A stretch of DNA of 64,000 bases from Panulirus ornatus. Its lineage: Eukaryota > Arthropoda > Malacostraca > Decapoda > Palinuridae. The notes beneath the pieces are model-generated. The model was not told the DNA's origin and ran no database searches. It saw only the letters and a list, made by a program, of their open reading frames with translations. This document shows, piece after piece, positions 21,040 to 32,008 of this stretch (position 1 is its first letter; each line of letters begins with the position of its first letter). The DNA lies in the NCBI RefSeq assembly GCF_036320965.1, contig NC_092235.1, positions 3,594,219 to 3,658,218 on the forward strand, read 5' to 3'. A program made the position numbers and the translations under genes.

Positions 21040-23095
21040 AGAACAGAGAAGACAAAATTTTACTACACATTTATTATACAACTATATAATTTATATTATA
21101 TACATTACCACATTTCCTGCACTTTCCATCACAAATTTGCTGAGGTCATAACCTTGTAGTTACCATTACCTTACAACCTTAAGGATGGTGGTCTACAACA
21201 CCTCTAGATTGATGGAGAAAACGAAAAGTTTCGTTTTACCATTAAGACCACAGAAATGTGTTAATTCCACTTCATTACCGCTAACTACTAGTTATTTGAC
21301 TTGTTGACTTTCACGGCTAAGATTTTCATCCTCTGAGCGAAGCCATACAATAATCGTCCTTATCTACTCTGAGCATTGGATAGCCTCCTGATGACCAAGA
21401 TTGCTGTTTTGGTTGTCCGTTTCCCTTGTTACTGGTGCGCCTCACTGCACACCTTACATGAGTGCCTTCCACAGTATTAGGGACAGCTGCTGGGCCTCAC
21501 TGTAGCTACTTTTGGGACGGTTGCCAATCTTCCTCGTATTCCCTCATGACCACAGCGCCAAACCGACTCCCGCCATCAGGCCGAAACGCACAAACATTTC
21601 TGACAAAGTTGAGACAACCCCTTTCGAGTCAGTTTTGACACCAAGTGAATTTATACGACAATTACGTTCAAGATGCTTGGTTTTTCGTTCATGGATTGAA
21701 CAGAAGCAACCAACGATGGTTGCTACTGCCCAATCCATGAAGTCCCCCCCACCACGGAAAGGTAACCAAGCTTCGGGGGGGATGGGTGTTTACCCTGACG
21801 CCAACGGAGAAACTCAATACAATATTTTTATTATAACTTTCCTTAATCTTGAAAAATGAATCAATCAGAGGGAAGAATAGTCCCAGTCATAAGAAGATTG
21901 GCTAACCGAATAAATATAGTTGTCAGTCCTCCTAAAACTTGTATATTTTCGATCATTAGAGCATCCATCTATTCATCTCATATAAGTGTTGCTACGACAG
22001 TTGTCTATTAGTGCAGAGATCTTTTCCTCGGTAAAGAAAGTGTAGCCGGACTCCGCTCTCATGAGGTTACTGCACGACAGCAAAGATCACCCTTTGGTAG
22101 GCTGTGCTATAGGCAGCACAGCTCCGTCAAAGATCTCACTCCATAAGTGAACTTATATAGTTTCCTTTTTTAACATTTTGTCTTGTCTATAAGGAACTCA
22201 TCAGTTCTTCTCCAGTGAAAGCAAAAAATCATCGAGAAATTCATTTGCTTCCTCAATATCAGGATCTTGTGGCTCTGTGTGGGGGACGAGGCTGGTGGGC
22301 TGTGTGTCTGGCTGTGTCTGGGGAGCAGGGCTTGTGGTCTCTGTGACTGGTTGTGTCTGGGGAGCGGGGCTGGTGGTCTCTGTGACTGGCTGTGTCTGGA
22401 GATCAGGGGAAGTTTTGGGTATAAATTTCAATATACTGTGAGCGATATCGTCTCTCAACCGATTCCTCTCGATCTTCTCTTGCACGGCCTTCATGATACG
22501 TTTGGGCGGCTTTCTCCATTTTCTTTGCATTTCAGTTGGTGATCCTGCGCCATCGAGCCACATGATACCAGAATAGTATCGTTCCTGTTTCCCAACGGGT
22601 CCAATCTTGGTGTCACACATGATGCCGAGTGAACCCAAATGGCGGCCGATGTTTACGTTGGAAGCCACGGGCTCGTTATGTATCTTGCAGTAACTTTCAT
22701 ACCGTTGCTGCAGCTCTTTCCTGCTGATAAGGTACCGCTTCATAGTAATAGTCTTTCCCTTCATTTGAACGAAGGTATTCATGAAACTAACAAAGGAAGC
22801 CTTTCCTTTGTAATCCCGTTTGTAGTAACAGAAGGCCATTGAAGACGTGGACTGGGTCAGGCGAAGTTACACAGACTAACAAGAGAGTCCTATAATCAAT
22901 GATCCTGTATCAGCACTGAACTCGAAATACGTCAGAACGACAATTTCAACCCAGGGCTGGAGGGCCACTTGATGATATTCTCACGTCTTGCTCAACCAAG
23001 TAACCTCGGTTAGACCTTGTTTATATTTAAATATAGTGAAGTTAATATAGTGAAGCTTGATGTTTCTATTTATATGTAAGGTGCAATGTAGTTTA
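21040..23095. repeat. long duplicated segment, copy 1
   Basis: About 2.05 kb nearly identical to 52864-54770, starting AACAGAGAAGACAAAATTTT and ending near TGCAATGTAGTTT. Copy 1 has about 186 extra bases at 21822-22008, absent from copy 2. The segment carries one ORF on the minus strand (22201-22839). I found no terminal inverted or direct repeats at its ends. Confidence 0.9.
22201..22839 (-). CDS. unknown 212-aa protein with winged-helix-like domain and 13-aa repeats, copy 1
   Basis: An intact ORF with ATG at 22839 and a stop at 22201. Residues about 30-95 (R-K-E-L-Q-Q-R-Y-E-S-Y-C, N-I-G-R-H-L-G-S-L-G-I-M and Q-E-R-Y-Y-S-G-I) have the pattern of the winged-helix domain at the C-terminus of D5-type viral and phage primase-helicases. 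That match is from memory of the family and is tentative. A basic region follows (R-K-W-R-K-P-P-K-R-I). After it comes a Pro/Thr/Gln-rich tail with two copies of P-V-T-E-T-T-S-P-A-P-Q-T-Q, then an acidic end E-A-N-E-F-L-D-D-F-L. The first 145 or so residues match copy 2 at 53838-54515. No signal peptide or membrane segment is seen. It could be part of a mobile or viral element, or a spliced host exon. Confidence 0.6.
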   Translation of the reverse strand: MAFCYYKRDYKGKASFVSFMNTFVQMKGKTITMKRYLISRKELQQRYESYCKIHNEPVASNVNIGRHLGSLGIMCDTKIGPVGKQERYYSGIMWLDGAGSPTEMQRKWRKPPKRIMKAVQEKIERNRLRDDIAHSILKFIPKTSPDLQTQPVTETTSPAPQTQPVTETTSPAPQTQPDTQPTSLVPHTEPQDPDIEEANEFLDDFLLSLEKN

Positions 23096-23104
23096 TATAA
23101 GGTT

Positions 23105-23300
<196 letters not shown>

Positions 23301-23309
23301 ATATGTCCA

Positions 23310-23770
23310 AAGAAAGATATTTATGAAGATGTAGTGAAGATGGCCTTGATCAAGATAAAGGCCACTGATAATGAAAACGAGATGACTGTGAGGATGTAGT
23401 GAAGATACATTTCTATTAAGGTAGAGTTAAGTGCTGTGAAAGTGGCTTGACTATAAGGATGTAGTGAAGATGGCCTTTCACCAACAAATACGCTAGTGAT
23501 ATTGAAAATATGATGATTATGAAGAAGTAGTGAAGATGGCTTTTATCAAGATAGAGACCAATGATATTGAAAATTAGATAAGTATAAGGATGTAGTGAAG
23601 ATAGTCTTTGACCAAGATAAACGTCATCGATGATGAAAACAAGATGACTGTGAAGTTGTAGTGAAAATAACCTTAAACCACAGAAAAGCCATTGATATTC
23701 AAAATGATTGTGAGGATGTAGTGAAGATGGCGTTTGACCATGAAAAACGCCAGTGATGTTGAAAATAGCA
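23310..23770 (+). repeat. 65-bp minisatellite, about 7 copies
   Basis: Units begin AGGATGTAGTGAAGATGGCC and run through GACCAAGATAAA and GATATTGAAAA. Seven diverged copies have periods of about 58-66 bp. Confidence 0.8.
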
Positions 23771-23954
23771 TCTTAATAAGCCAAAATAAACAACTAACGA
23801 TCAAATCAAATAATTAATTCAAAAGATAGGGTAAGGAACCAGAAATAAAAGTCTTAGAAACTCCAACAAATAACACCTAAACGAAAAAAACCTAAAAGAA
23901 ATTAGATGGAATATTTCCTATGTATGTCCATTATTGTGTTTATATATGAATATA

Positions 23955-23956
<2 letters not shown>

Positions 23957-24012
<56 letters not shown>
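23957..24012. repeat. (TA)n microsatellite
   Basis: TA array abutting the 5' end of the next SINE. Confidence 0.95.
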
Positions 24013-24015
<3 letters not shown>

Positions 24016-24235
24016 CCCTAGGGATAGGGGAGAAAGAATGCTTCCCACGTATTCCCTGCGTGTCGTAGAAGGCGACTAAAAGGGAAGGGAGCGGGGGGCT
24101 GGAAATCCTCCCCTCTCTTTTTTAGTTTTCCTAATGAAGGAACAGAGGAGGGGGCTAAGTGAGGATATTCCCTAAAAGGCTCAGTCCTCTGGTCTTAACG
24201 CTACCTTGCTAACGCGGGAGATGGCGAATAGTATG

Positions 24236-24252
<17 letters not shown>
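24013..24252 (+). mobile_element. SINE copy, plus orientation
   Basis: Starts TATCCCTAGGGATAGGGG, has the CTGGAAATCCTCCCC body and the LINE-like tail CTAACGCGGGAGATGGCG, then poly(A) and TA. No 5S head. Confidence 0.85.

Positions 24253-24279
<27 letters not shown>
24253..24279. repeat. (TA)n microsatellite
   Basis: TA array joining the tails of two convergent SINEs. Confidence 0.9.
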
Positions 24280-24513
24280 CTTTTTCTTTTAAACTATTCG
24301 CCATTTCCCGCGTTAGCGAGGTAGCATTAAGAACAGAGGACTGGGCCTTTTTTGGAATATCCTCATCTGGCCTCCTCTGTTCCTTCTTTTGGAAAATTAA
24401 AAAAAAACGAGAGGGGAGGATTTCCAGTCCCCCGCTCCCTCCCCTTTTAGTCGCCTTCTACGACACGCATGGAATACGTGGGAAGCATTCTTAATCCCCC
24501 ATCCCCAGGGATA
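24280..24513 (-). mobile_element. SINE copy, minus orientation
   Basis: The reverse complement of the preceding SINE family, tail first (ACTATTCGCCATTTCCCGCG), ending ATCCCCAGGGATAA. With its left neighbour it makes an inverted pair with arms of about 235 bp. Confidence 0.85.
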
Positions 24514-24528
24514 AATATATATATGTAC

Positions 24529-24778
24529 AATCCCAGGGGATAGGGGAGAAAGAATACTTCCCAAGTATTCCCTGCGTGTTGTAAAAGGCGAATAAAAGGG
24601 GAGTGGGGGGGCTGGAAATCCTCCCCTCTCGTTTTTTTTTTTTTTTTTTTAATTTTCCAAGAGAAGGAAGAGAGAAGGGGGCCAGATGAGGATATTCCCG
24701 CAAAGGCTTAGTCCTCTGTTCTTAACGCTACCTCGCTAACGCGAGAAATGGTGAATAGTATGAAAGAAAAAAAAAAGG
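24529..24778 (+). mobile_element. SINE copy, plus orientation
   Basis: Starts AATCCCAGGGGATAGGGG and ends with GCGAGAAATGGTGAATAGT and poly(A). Only about 15 bases separate it from the preceding SINE, so the two heads face each other. Confidence 0.85.
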
Positions 24779-24782
24779 TATA

Positions 24783-25037
24783 TATATATAAAGTATGAAT
24801 GAATGTGGCGGGGTGGCGACGAGAATGAATAAAAGCAGTAAGTATGAAGTATGTACATGTGTATATATATGTATGTGTATGTATGAATATGTATAGGTTG
24901 AAATGCATAGGTATGTATATGGGCGTTTCTGCACGTGTATATGTATACATGTGTATGTGGGAGGGTTGGCCCATTCTTTCGTGTGATTCCTTTCGCTGCC
25001 TCGCTAATGCGGGATACAGCGATAAATTATAATTAAA
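24783..25037 (+). mobile_element. RTE LINE 3' UTR fragment
   Basis: It contains GTGGCGGGGTGGCGACGAGA, GAATGAATAAAAGCAG, the TG/TA-rich stretch and CGCTGCCTCGCTAATGCGGG, matching the long 3' UTR subtype at 50940-51176. No coding part remains. Confidence 0.8.
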
Positions 25038-25649
25038 TAAAGTATACAAGTAATGGGAGTGTGTGTTTGTGGTAGTAGTGGGTGGGTGTGTTAAGCGTGG
25101 AAAGGAAGGCCAGTTAAAGTCCTTTTTTGTAGACTGGAGGTTTGAAAACGGGGTTTAACGGTCCTGGGCGCCTCTATATATGATGGAATACGTGCTTGCC
25201 ATTGGTTGACAATGATCTACCAATGAGAGGGCTGCATTTGATATAGTTTGATAAGTTGTAAGGGTGAAATTCCTATGTACTGTTTGGGTTAGGTATCAGT
25301 AATTTGGTAATGTCGTCTTCGGTGGTGCGAGCACGATTTATGCACTAGCAGACACAAACTCCCTCCCTATTGGCTGAAGAAAAGCCATAAGCTCCGCCCA
25401 CCCTGCCTCACTTGATCCAGATGAAGGTTGAAAGGCAATTTTTCACAATTGTGTCTATGTATATAGGGAAAAAAGTAAGATATAATGGTGTCATAAGATA
25501 GAGCTTGCTGTGTTGTCTATGTTCCATAAGATACATACAAAGAAAAATGCACATTTCACAAAAAGCACACGATGATAGGCACAGAAGGTACAACTGCTAC
25601 TTTTACGTCCATCTGACCCGGTATATATAAGAATGTTCCTATGTATACA
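25038..25649. other. unique-looking stretch with promoter-like boxes
   Basis: About 600 bp with inverted CCAAT boxes (ATTGG at about 25201 and 25369) and a GC-box-like CTCCGCCCA near 25393. I see no downstream host ORF. Confidence 0.35.
25360..25405. promoter_or_regulatory. possible CCAAT/GC-box promoter core
   Basis: CCTATTGGCTG and GCTCCGCCCACC lie about 20 bp apart. This pairing is common in animal promoters, but no gene start is identified. Confidence 0.2.
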
Positions 25650-25747
25650 TCATCTTTTCTAGCCATTCGAGAAGGTTCTTGCTGCTCCTGTCTCAGCCAC
25701 GTGTTAACCACGTGGATGATGGAGGATTAACCGCCAGATCCCACGAA

Positions 25748-25840
25748 GAAAGAAGAAAGAAGAGAGAAGACAGAAGAGAGAAGACAGAAGGAAGAAGAAA
25801 GAAGAGAGAAGACAGAAGAGAGAAGACAGAAGAAAGAAGT
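25748..25840 (+). repeat. GAAGA-type purine minisatellite in the LINE 5' UTR
   Basis: Repeats of GAAGAAAGAAGA and GAGAGAAGACAGAA. Copy B at 30904-30943 has fewer units. Confidence 0.75.
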
Positions 25841-26219
25841 GGATTGTAACGTTGCCTCCCGCGTTGGTCCTTCCCGCGGGAGACCGTTACGGTGACGACG
25901 CCGGCAGGCTGTTCCCTCACCACCCTCGCTGCTCCCCACACCCCCGCGTTGCCTCCACTCCATCTTCACATCCCTTTTTTATTTTTTATCTTTTATCATC
26001 CATCATCCATCTCTCGACCGTTTGGCTTGAGCAATCTCTACCCCAGCTTCCCCAACCCATTCTGGAAAACTCATTTTCCTGAGGAGTGGAGGCTGGAGTG
26101 GACCTGTTCTCACCTGACGGGGTGGAGACCCTCACACTATCTCTTACCTCTCCCCTACCTTGGACCGTCGAGCCTCCCTCACTCACGTTTTCTCGCACTA
26201 GGACACTGATGCCACCAAC

Positions 26220-27695
26220 ATGCCGCCCGACATACGACTAAGATCCCTCAAAACTGATTGCCCCCCTCCTTCCACGTTCGAACTCCTGTCCATCGTCTTT
26301 AAGACCACTGAGATCCGTCCCATTAGGGTCATTCAATTTCCCTCGAACAAATACCAGTTTAAGATCTGCTTGAGCAAAGATAGTGATTTAGATAAAATCC
26401 TATCCAAGCCTCTCCTTGATGAACTAGCTAAAAAAAACTACCAAATCGTTCAGGACCGCTGCCCCCTTCAAGCTAGATGTACTATTATTGCCTACAATGT
26501 TGATGAATCTATCTTGTCCCTCAGCCCTTCGGAGATTGTTGAAGCCATCAATGGTGAAAACAATGACGTTAATGTCATCAACGTCTATAAACCGAATAAC
26601 TCCAGATCAATAAAGATACAATGTTCAAACCCGACCGAGGCCGATCGCCTGCTCCCCCGGGGAGTCCTGTTCCCCATGATCTCTGTGCCACCAAAATCCC
26701 TGAAGAAAGATGAACATCTCGACGTACAACAATGTTTCAAATGTCTTAGATACGAATATGAGACTAAGAACTGTAAAGAACCCCACCAAACGTGTAGTCA
26801 ATGCTTGGAAACTGGTCATGGTTTTCGTGAGTGCAGGGTTCAGGCAGCGAAGTGTGTCAACTGTAAAGGTGAACACGTCGCTGTATCTGGGCTGTGCCCA
26901 CGTAAGAAGGAGTAACTCCGCGCAGTGCGTCAGGCACAAAAATCCAACTCACCTCCTTCCACAAACCCTCACCTCTACACAACAGTTGCTGCTGCTGCTC
27001 CTCCCCCTGCCACCCAAGCTTCTCCTATCCCAACTACTAATTCTTCAGACCTCCTCACCCTACAAGGTAGGATGCATGCGTGCTACCTAAAAGCGTTGTT
27101 CCTGAGCGGGGAAGATAAGTCGGAATTCATCAGAATTTTCGATTTGCTGCTTGCTCATAACAACCTACTCAATGTACGAGCTCCACCTGAACTCCTCAGC
27201 TCCCCCGCCACCAACCATCCCTCCCCGACCCCTGTCTCGTCCACCACCCTGACCCCTAAAGAAAACGTATCCCAGGAGACCGCCAGTAACACTTCCAACT
27301 CTCCCCCAACTACTCAACCTGTCACCCTCCCAACTTCCAATACCCTCTCCGCACCCCCTAACACAACTCCATCCACAACCCCCCAACCCAACACCAACAA
27401 TCCTACTGTATCTCCAAATACCGATTCCTCTCCCACCCCCACCGTCCCAACTTCCACCACCACGACAGTTCCTCCCGAACCTCCACACACCAATCCCCCC
27501 CTCCCCCCTCCCCCTCCATCCGTCCAATGCCTAACCCTCCCAGAGGAGCCCCAGCACCTGACCCTGCCGACACACCAGACAACCCACCAACGGTCAACCT
27601 CGACCTTCAAATTGTCGACAATGACCCTCTCCCCTCCCCTCTCCCCTCTCCTGACCCCTCACCAGATAGATCCCGACCCAAGACTAGAAACATGA
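26220..27695 (+). pseudogene. Jockey-type ORF1 (Gag-like RNA-binding protein) with one stop
   Basis: ORF1 proteins of these LINEs bind element RNA. After an N-terminal RRM-like region come three cysteine-rich knuckles at 26732-26900. The first (C-F-K-C through K-N-C) lacks its histidine, with E-Y where G-H is usual. The second (C-S-Q-C-L-E-T-G-H-G-F-R-E-C) is canonical. The third is C-V-N-C-K-G-E-H. A TAA at 26913-26915 interrupts the frame after C-P-R-K-K-E, and the same frame then runs on to 27695. The second half is rich in Pro, Thr and Ser. One nonsense change therefore explains the break. Confidence 0.75.
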
Positions 27696-27789
27696 TACAC
27701 GTGAAACTCTCAAACGGTGCATCAACGGCCTTCATCGACAACTGACACAGAAGGACAATAAACTTCCATAAATCGTAAAATGCTAAAAC

Positions 27790-28773
27790 GTGCGCAGCTA
27801 TCACAATGGCCGTCATCTGATTGCCACTCTCCTCGAAGAGAAAAAACCCGATGTTGTGATACTTAACATCACATGTATAACCAACGGATACAAAATTAGA
27901 CATTACGGGTATACATCACGACAGTCTCCAGACAGTAGACACGAGGGAGTCGCTATTCTCATACTCAACACCATCGAACACGAATACCTCGCCACCTCAT
28001 GGCAATACCAACACTTTCTAGCAGGTAAGATAAACACAATACATGGCTTCATTATCTTCTACACTACATACTCTCGGCCCAACACTTCCATTCCACTCCT
28101 TGATCTCTACACAGTATTCAATTATACACATATCCCAGTCTACCTTCTAGCTAACCTCAACGCCCAACACAGAACCTTCCACCACAGCAGAAACAATTCT
28201 TATGGTGATGACTTATTCGCTATATACTCTTACAAACGTCTTAACTTCCTTGGACCTTACTTCCACACTGTCTTCACTGGCCAAGGAGGAAAAAGCAGAC
28301 CTGATCTTGTCTTCTCCAACAGAGCCAGTAATTATCTTCAGAATTTGCCATCTCCAGGACCACTGTGTGGTTTCGACCACATCCCTATCTTTCCTCATCT
28401 CTCGTCTAACCTTATTCTCGTCCCTTCACCCTCACACTACCACTACAAAAGAGCAGACTGGGAGAAATTCAAAGAGATTCTCTCCAACTGCACTTACACC
28501 ACAAACTACGAAAATCACCCAATAACACTAATAGACACAGAAATAGAACATATACACGAAACAATCATACAGGCAGCTAACATTTCTATCCCCAGATCTT
28601 CATTTACTTCAAGATACTCCTTCTTCCCTTCTTCCAAAACAACTAGACTCATCTCGTGCTACCGTCGACGCTTTGAGCAAAACAGATATCGTTTGGGCAT
28701 AGTTCAGTGCGACTTCACATCCCTAAGAAACCACACACTCAACAGCCTTCTAGAAGACCAAAATAGACACTGA
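27790..28773 (+). pseudogene. Jockey-type ORF2, endonuclease part, degenerate active site
   Basis: The APE-like endonuclease half of ORF2. The order of motifs is visible: K-P-D-V-V-I-L-N, H-E-G-V-A-I-L, N-L-N-A-Q-H, S-R-P-D-L-V-F and F-D-H-I-P-I. The usual catalytic glutamate after I-L-N is replaced (N-I-T-C), and the aspartate of G-D-x-N-A-H is an asparagine (A-N-L-N-A), so two metal-binding positions look lost. It ends at a TGA (28771-28773) upstream of the RT part, which lies in a different frame. No endonuclease activity is expected. Confidence 0.75.
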
Positions 28774-28823
28774 AAATCTCTTATCACCACAACAGAACAA
28801 CACCGAATCAAATCTCAAGAGTT

Positions 28824-30483
28824 TTGGAACAGAATCCGAAAGCTCAAAAGAATACCAAAACAGACTTTAATAGGCTAAATGACGACAACACTCTACACCA
28901 TAACCCACAAGACATTGCCAACATTTGTCAAAAACTCTGGGAAGGTATCTTTCACCCTCACCCCCCCCCCCCCCCTCACCCTGTGGCGTACGAAAACACT
29001 CAAATTGTCACACAACACATACAAAACAGATCCAGTCACTTCTACCCAGAACAGATCATACACCTCCAATCGCTTTCACACGACCACCTTCTCATAACTC
29101 CCATAAGATCGAGCGAGGTCAAATTCCTCCTCCTCAAATCACCCAAAGTAGCCCCAGGTAATTCAGGCATTGGTTACCAGCTACTTACCCATCTCCCTGA
29201 CAACACTATTAGAGCCATCACCTTCCTCTTCAGCGCGGCACTAGCCTCTGGCTATTTTCCCGCGGCCTTCAACACAGCAGCAACCACAATGATACCTAAA
29301 CCCAACAAATCCAACAGAGACCCCATAAACTACAGACCCATCAGCCTATTTGAGTCCACTGGGAAGACATTTGAAAGAATCACAAACAACAGACTTAGAC
29401 AACGCCTTACAAACAACAACCTACTCTCACACAAACAGTTTGGCTTTCACCAACATCGCTCCACACAAGATGAACTCAACATCATTACGAACTACATAAG
29501 AAACAACACGCGGACACACAAAATGACCGCACTCATCACAAAAGATGTTGAAAAAGCCTTTGACACCGTGTGGCACGATGGATTGAGGTATAAACTAAGC
29601 ACCAAATTCCAACTCACACGACCCACCATTAAGCTTCTCTCTAACTATCTTAGCAACAGAAAAACCCCAATCAAATACAGAAACAATTATACAAACTACC
29701 CCTCAATGCTTGTGTCCCTCAAGGCTCCGTGCTGGCCCCCACACTTTACACACTCTACACAAATGATCTTCCCAATTCTATACACCTGGACTCCACCACT
29801 CTCCAATACGCAGATGATGTAACACAGCTAATCAGAGCCATAACCCTCACACACTTAATCAGCAAAACACAACAGGAAATTGATCAAGTTTCTCTTTGGG
29901 AGTTAAAATGAAGGATTAAATCAAATCCTGCCAAATCCAACATATCTTACTTTAACGTATGTCAGAGATACAACGTAAGTAATGTCTACCTACACTCCCG
30001 TATACACCGTCATTTACCATTCCCATCTCAAATACCAACACTGTCCTGGGCCTAAATTATGATGTACACCTGAGAATGAACCGACATATTCAGTCTAGAG
30101 CGGCTATTGCGAGAGCGGAGCTCAAGAAATTGTACAGATTTAGAGAGGCGCAATTCAAAACCAAATTGCACCTCTACAAAGCATTAATACGACCACTTAT
30201 CACTTATGCCCCTTCAGCTCTTGAACTCGGAGCCAAATCCAGCATCCGTGCACTCCAAATCATTCAGAACAAAGCTCTAAGTTGTCTTTTTAACATCAAA
30301 TGGCACGAGTTCATTAGAAATACAGAACTTCACGAGAGAGCACGAATCCCTCCATTAAACATCGATTGGAGGAAATTGTTTGAAAGACAAGTAGAGAGAT
30401 TTCAAATACATCATACTCACTGGATTCATTACTTCAACAATCTCCTGGGAATAGACCACCCAGGTAACATGTTTAATATATAA
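28824..30483 (+). pseudogene. Jockey-type ORF2, reverse transcriptase part, frameshifted
   Basis: The first open block (28824-29822) has N-Y-R-P-I-S-L-F, G-F-H-Q-H-R-S-T and motif A in K-D-V-E-K-A-F-D-T-V-W. A shift near 29715 moves motif B and motif C (Q-Y-A-D-D-V) into another frame (29729-29911), which stops at a TGA. A last block (30076-30483) holds the C-terminal domain with L-Y-K-A-L-I-R-P and A-L-Q-I-I-Q-N-K-A-L. A C homopolymer (28965-28976) is another weak point. At least three lesions are present. Confidence 0.8.
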
Positions 30484-30799
30484 CCTGGACAACATCCAGT
30501 GCCAATATATTAAAAACTAAAAACCTATATAGATCTTGCTGCTAAGTCCGTGCGGGGAACGCCTTGGTAAAATCAGTGTCCATCAGCCAGAGATACGATC
30601 CATCTCCTCCTATATCCTGAAAAAAACCTTGCCTTCCACTCATCATCTTTGACCTGCTCATCCTATTATTCCCATGCAAGCTGGGTTAAGACTTGGCTCT
30701 TTTCTTCCCTCTAAAATTCACTTCCTCTAGCAATTCTTGCTCTTTCCCCCCCTCTCTTTTCTCGCCCTTTCTTGGAAGGGACTTTTCTATCATTGTCGT

Positions 30800-32008
30800 C
30801 GTATACATCTCATCTTTTCTTGCCATTCGAGAAGGTTCTTGCTGCTCCTGTCTCGGCCACGTGTTAACCATGTGGTTGATGGAGGATTAACCGTCAGATC
30901 CCACGAAGAAAGAAGACAGAAGAGAGAAGACAGAAGAAAGAAGTGGATTGTAACGTTGCCTACCGTGTTGGTCCTTCCCGCGGGAGACTGTTACGGTGAC
31001 GACACCGGCAGGCTGTTCCCTCACCACCCTCGCTGCTCCCCACACCCCCGCATTGCCTCCACTCCATCTTCACATCCCTTTTTATTTTTCATTTTTTTAT
31101 CATCCATCATCCATCTCTCGACCGTTTGGCTTGAGCAATCTCTACCCCAGCTTCCCCAACCCATTCTGGAAAACTCATTTTCCTGAGGAGTGGAGGCTGG
31201 AGTGGACCTGTTCTCACCTGACGGGGTGGAGACCCTCACACTATCTCTTACCTCTCCCCCGCCAACAACCATCCCTCTCCGAACCCTGTCTCGTCCGCCA
31301 CCCTGACCCCCAACGAAAACGTATCCCAGGAGACCACCAGTAACACTTCCAACTCTCCCCCAACAACTCAACCTGTCACCCTCCCAACTTCCACCACCAC
31401 GACAGTTCCCACTGAACCTCCACTCACCAATCCCCACCTCCCCCCTCCCCCTCCCCCTCCATCCGTCCAACCCCTAACCCTCCCAGAGGAGCCCCAGCAC
31501 CTGACCCTGCCGACACACCAGACAACCCACCAACGGTCAACCTCGACCTTCAAATTGTCGACAATGACCCTCTCCCCTCCCCTCTCCCCTCTCCTGACCC
31601 CTCACCAGATATATCCCGACCCAAGACTAGAAACATGATACACGTGAAACTCTCAAACGGTTCGTCAACGGCCTTCATCGACAACTGACACAGAAGGACA
31701 ATAAACTTCCATAAATCGTAAAATGCTAAAACGTGCGCAGCTATCATAATGGCCGTCATCTGATTGCCACTCTCCTCGAAGAGAAAAAACCCGATGTTGT
31801 GATACTTAACATCACATGTATCACCAACGGATACAAAATTAGACATTGCGGGTATACATCACGACAGTCTCCAGACAGTAGACACGAGGGAGTCGCTATT
31901 CTCATACGCAACACCATCGAACACGAATACCTCGCCACCTCATGGCAATACCAACACTTTCTAGCAGTTAAGATAAACACAATACATGGCTTCATTATCT
32001 TCTGCACC
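30800..32008 (+). mobile_element. Jockey-type LINE, copy B, deleted and cut by satellite DNA
   Basis: Head-to-tail after copy A. It holds the 5' UTR (30800-31258), then jumps at a CTCCCCC/GCC microhomology to the Pro/Thr-rich end of ORF1, losing about 1.05 kb with the knuckles. A second deletion of about 115 bp lies between repeated CCAACTTCCA words (near 31390). ORF2 starts at 31733 and runs into the satellite at about 32008, after the codons H-G-F-I-I-F. The very long frame 31733-35935 is an EN start fused to satellite by chance. Confidence 0.85.

Larger units (their letters stand above)
25650..30790 (+). mobile_element. Jockey-type LINE, copy A, decayed
   Basis: A LINE of about 5.1 kb. 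It has a 5' UTR (25650-26219) with a GAAGA/GACAGAA purine repeat, ORF1 with zinc knuckles (26220-27695), ORF2 with endonuclease and reverse transcriptase (27781-30483), and a 3' UTR of about 300 bp that is pyrimidine-rich near its end. Copy B begins at once with the same 5' UTR words (CATTCGAGAAGGTTCTTGCT, CACGTGTTAACCA). The Jockey-like call rests on domain order and RT motifs. Confidence 0.8.

Noticed and set aside
21512..21859. Plus-strand ORF conserved in both duplicated segments (also 53346-53648)
   Set aside because: Conservation is explained by the recent duplication of the DNA. The start differs between copies, the 3' end depends on the 186-bp difference, and no domain is visible.
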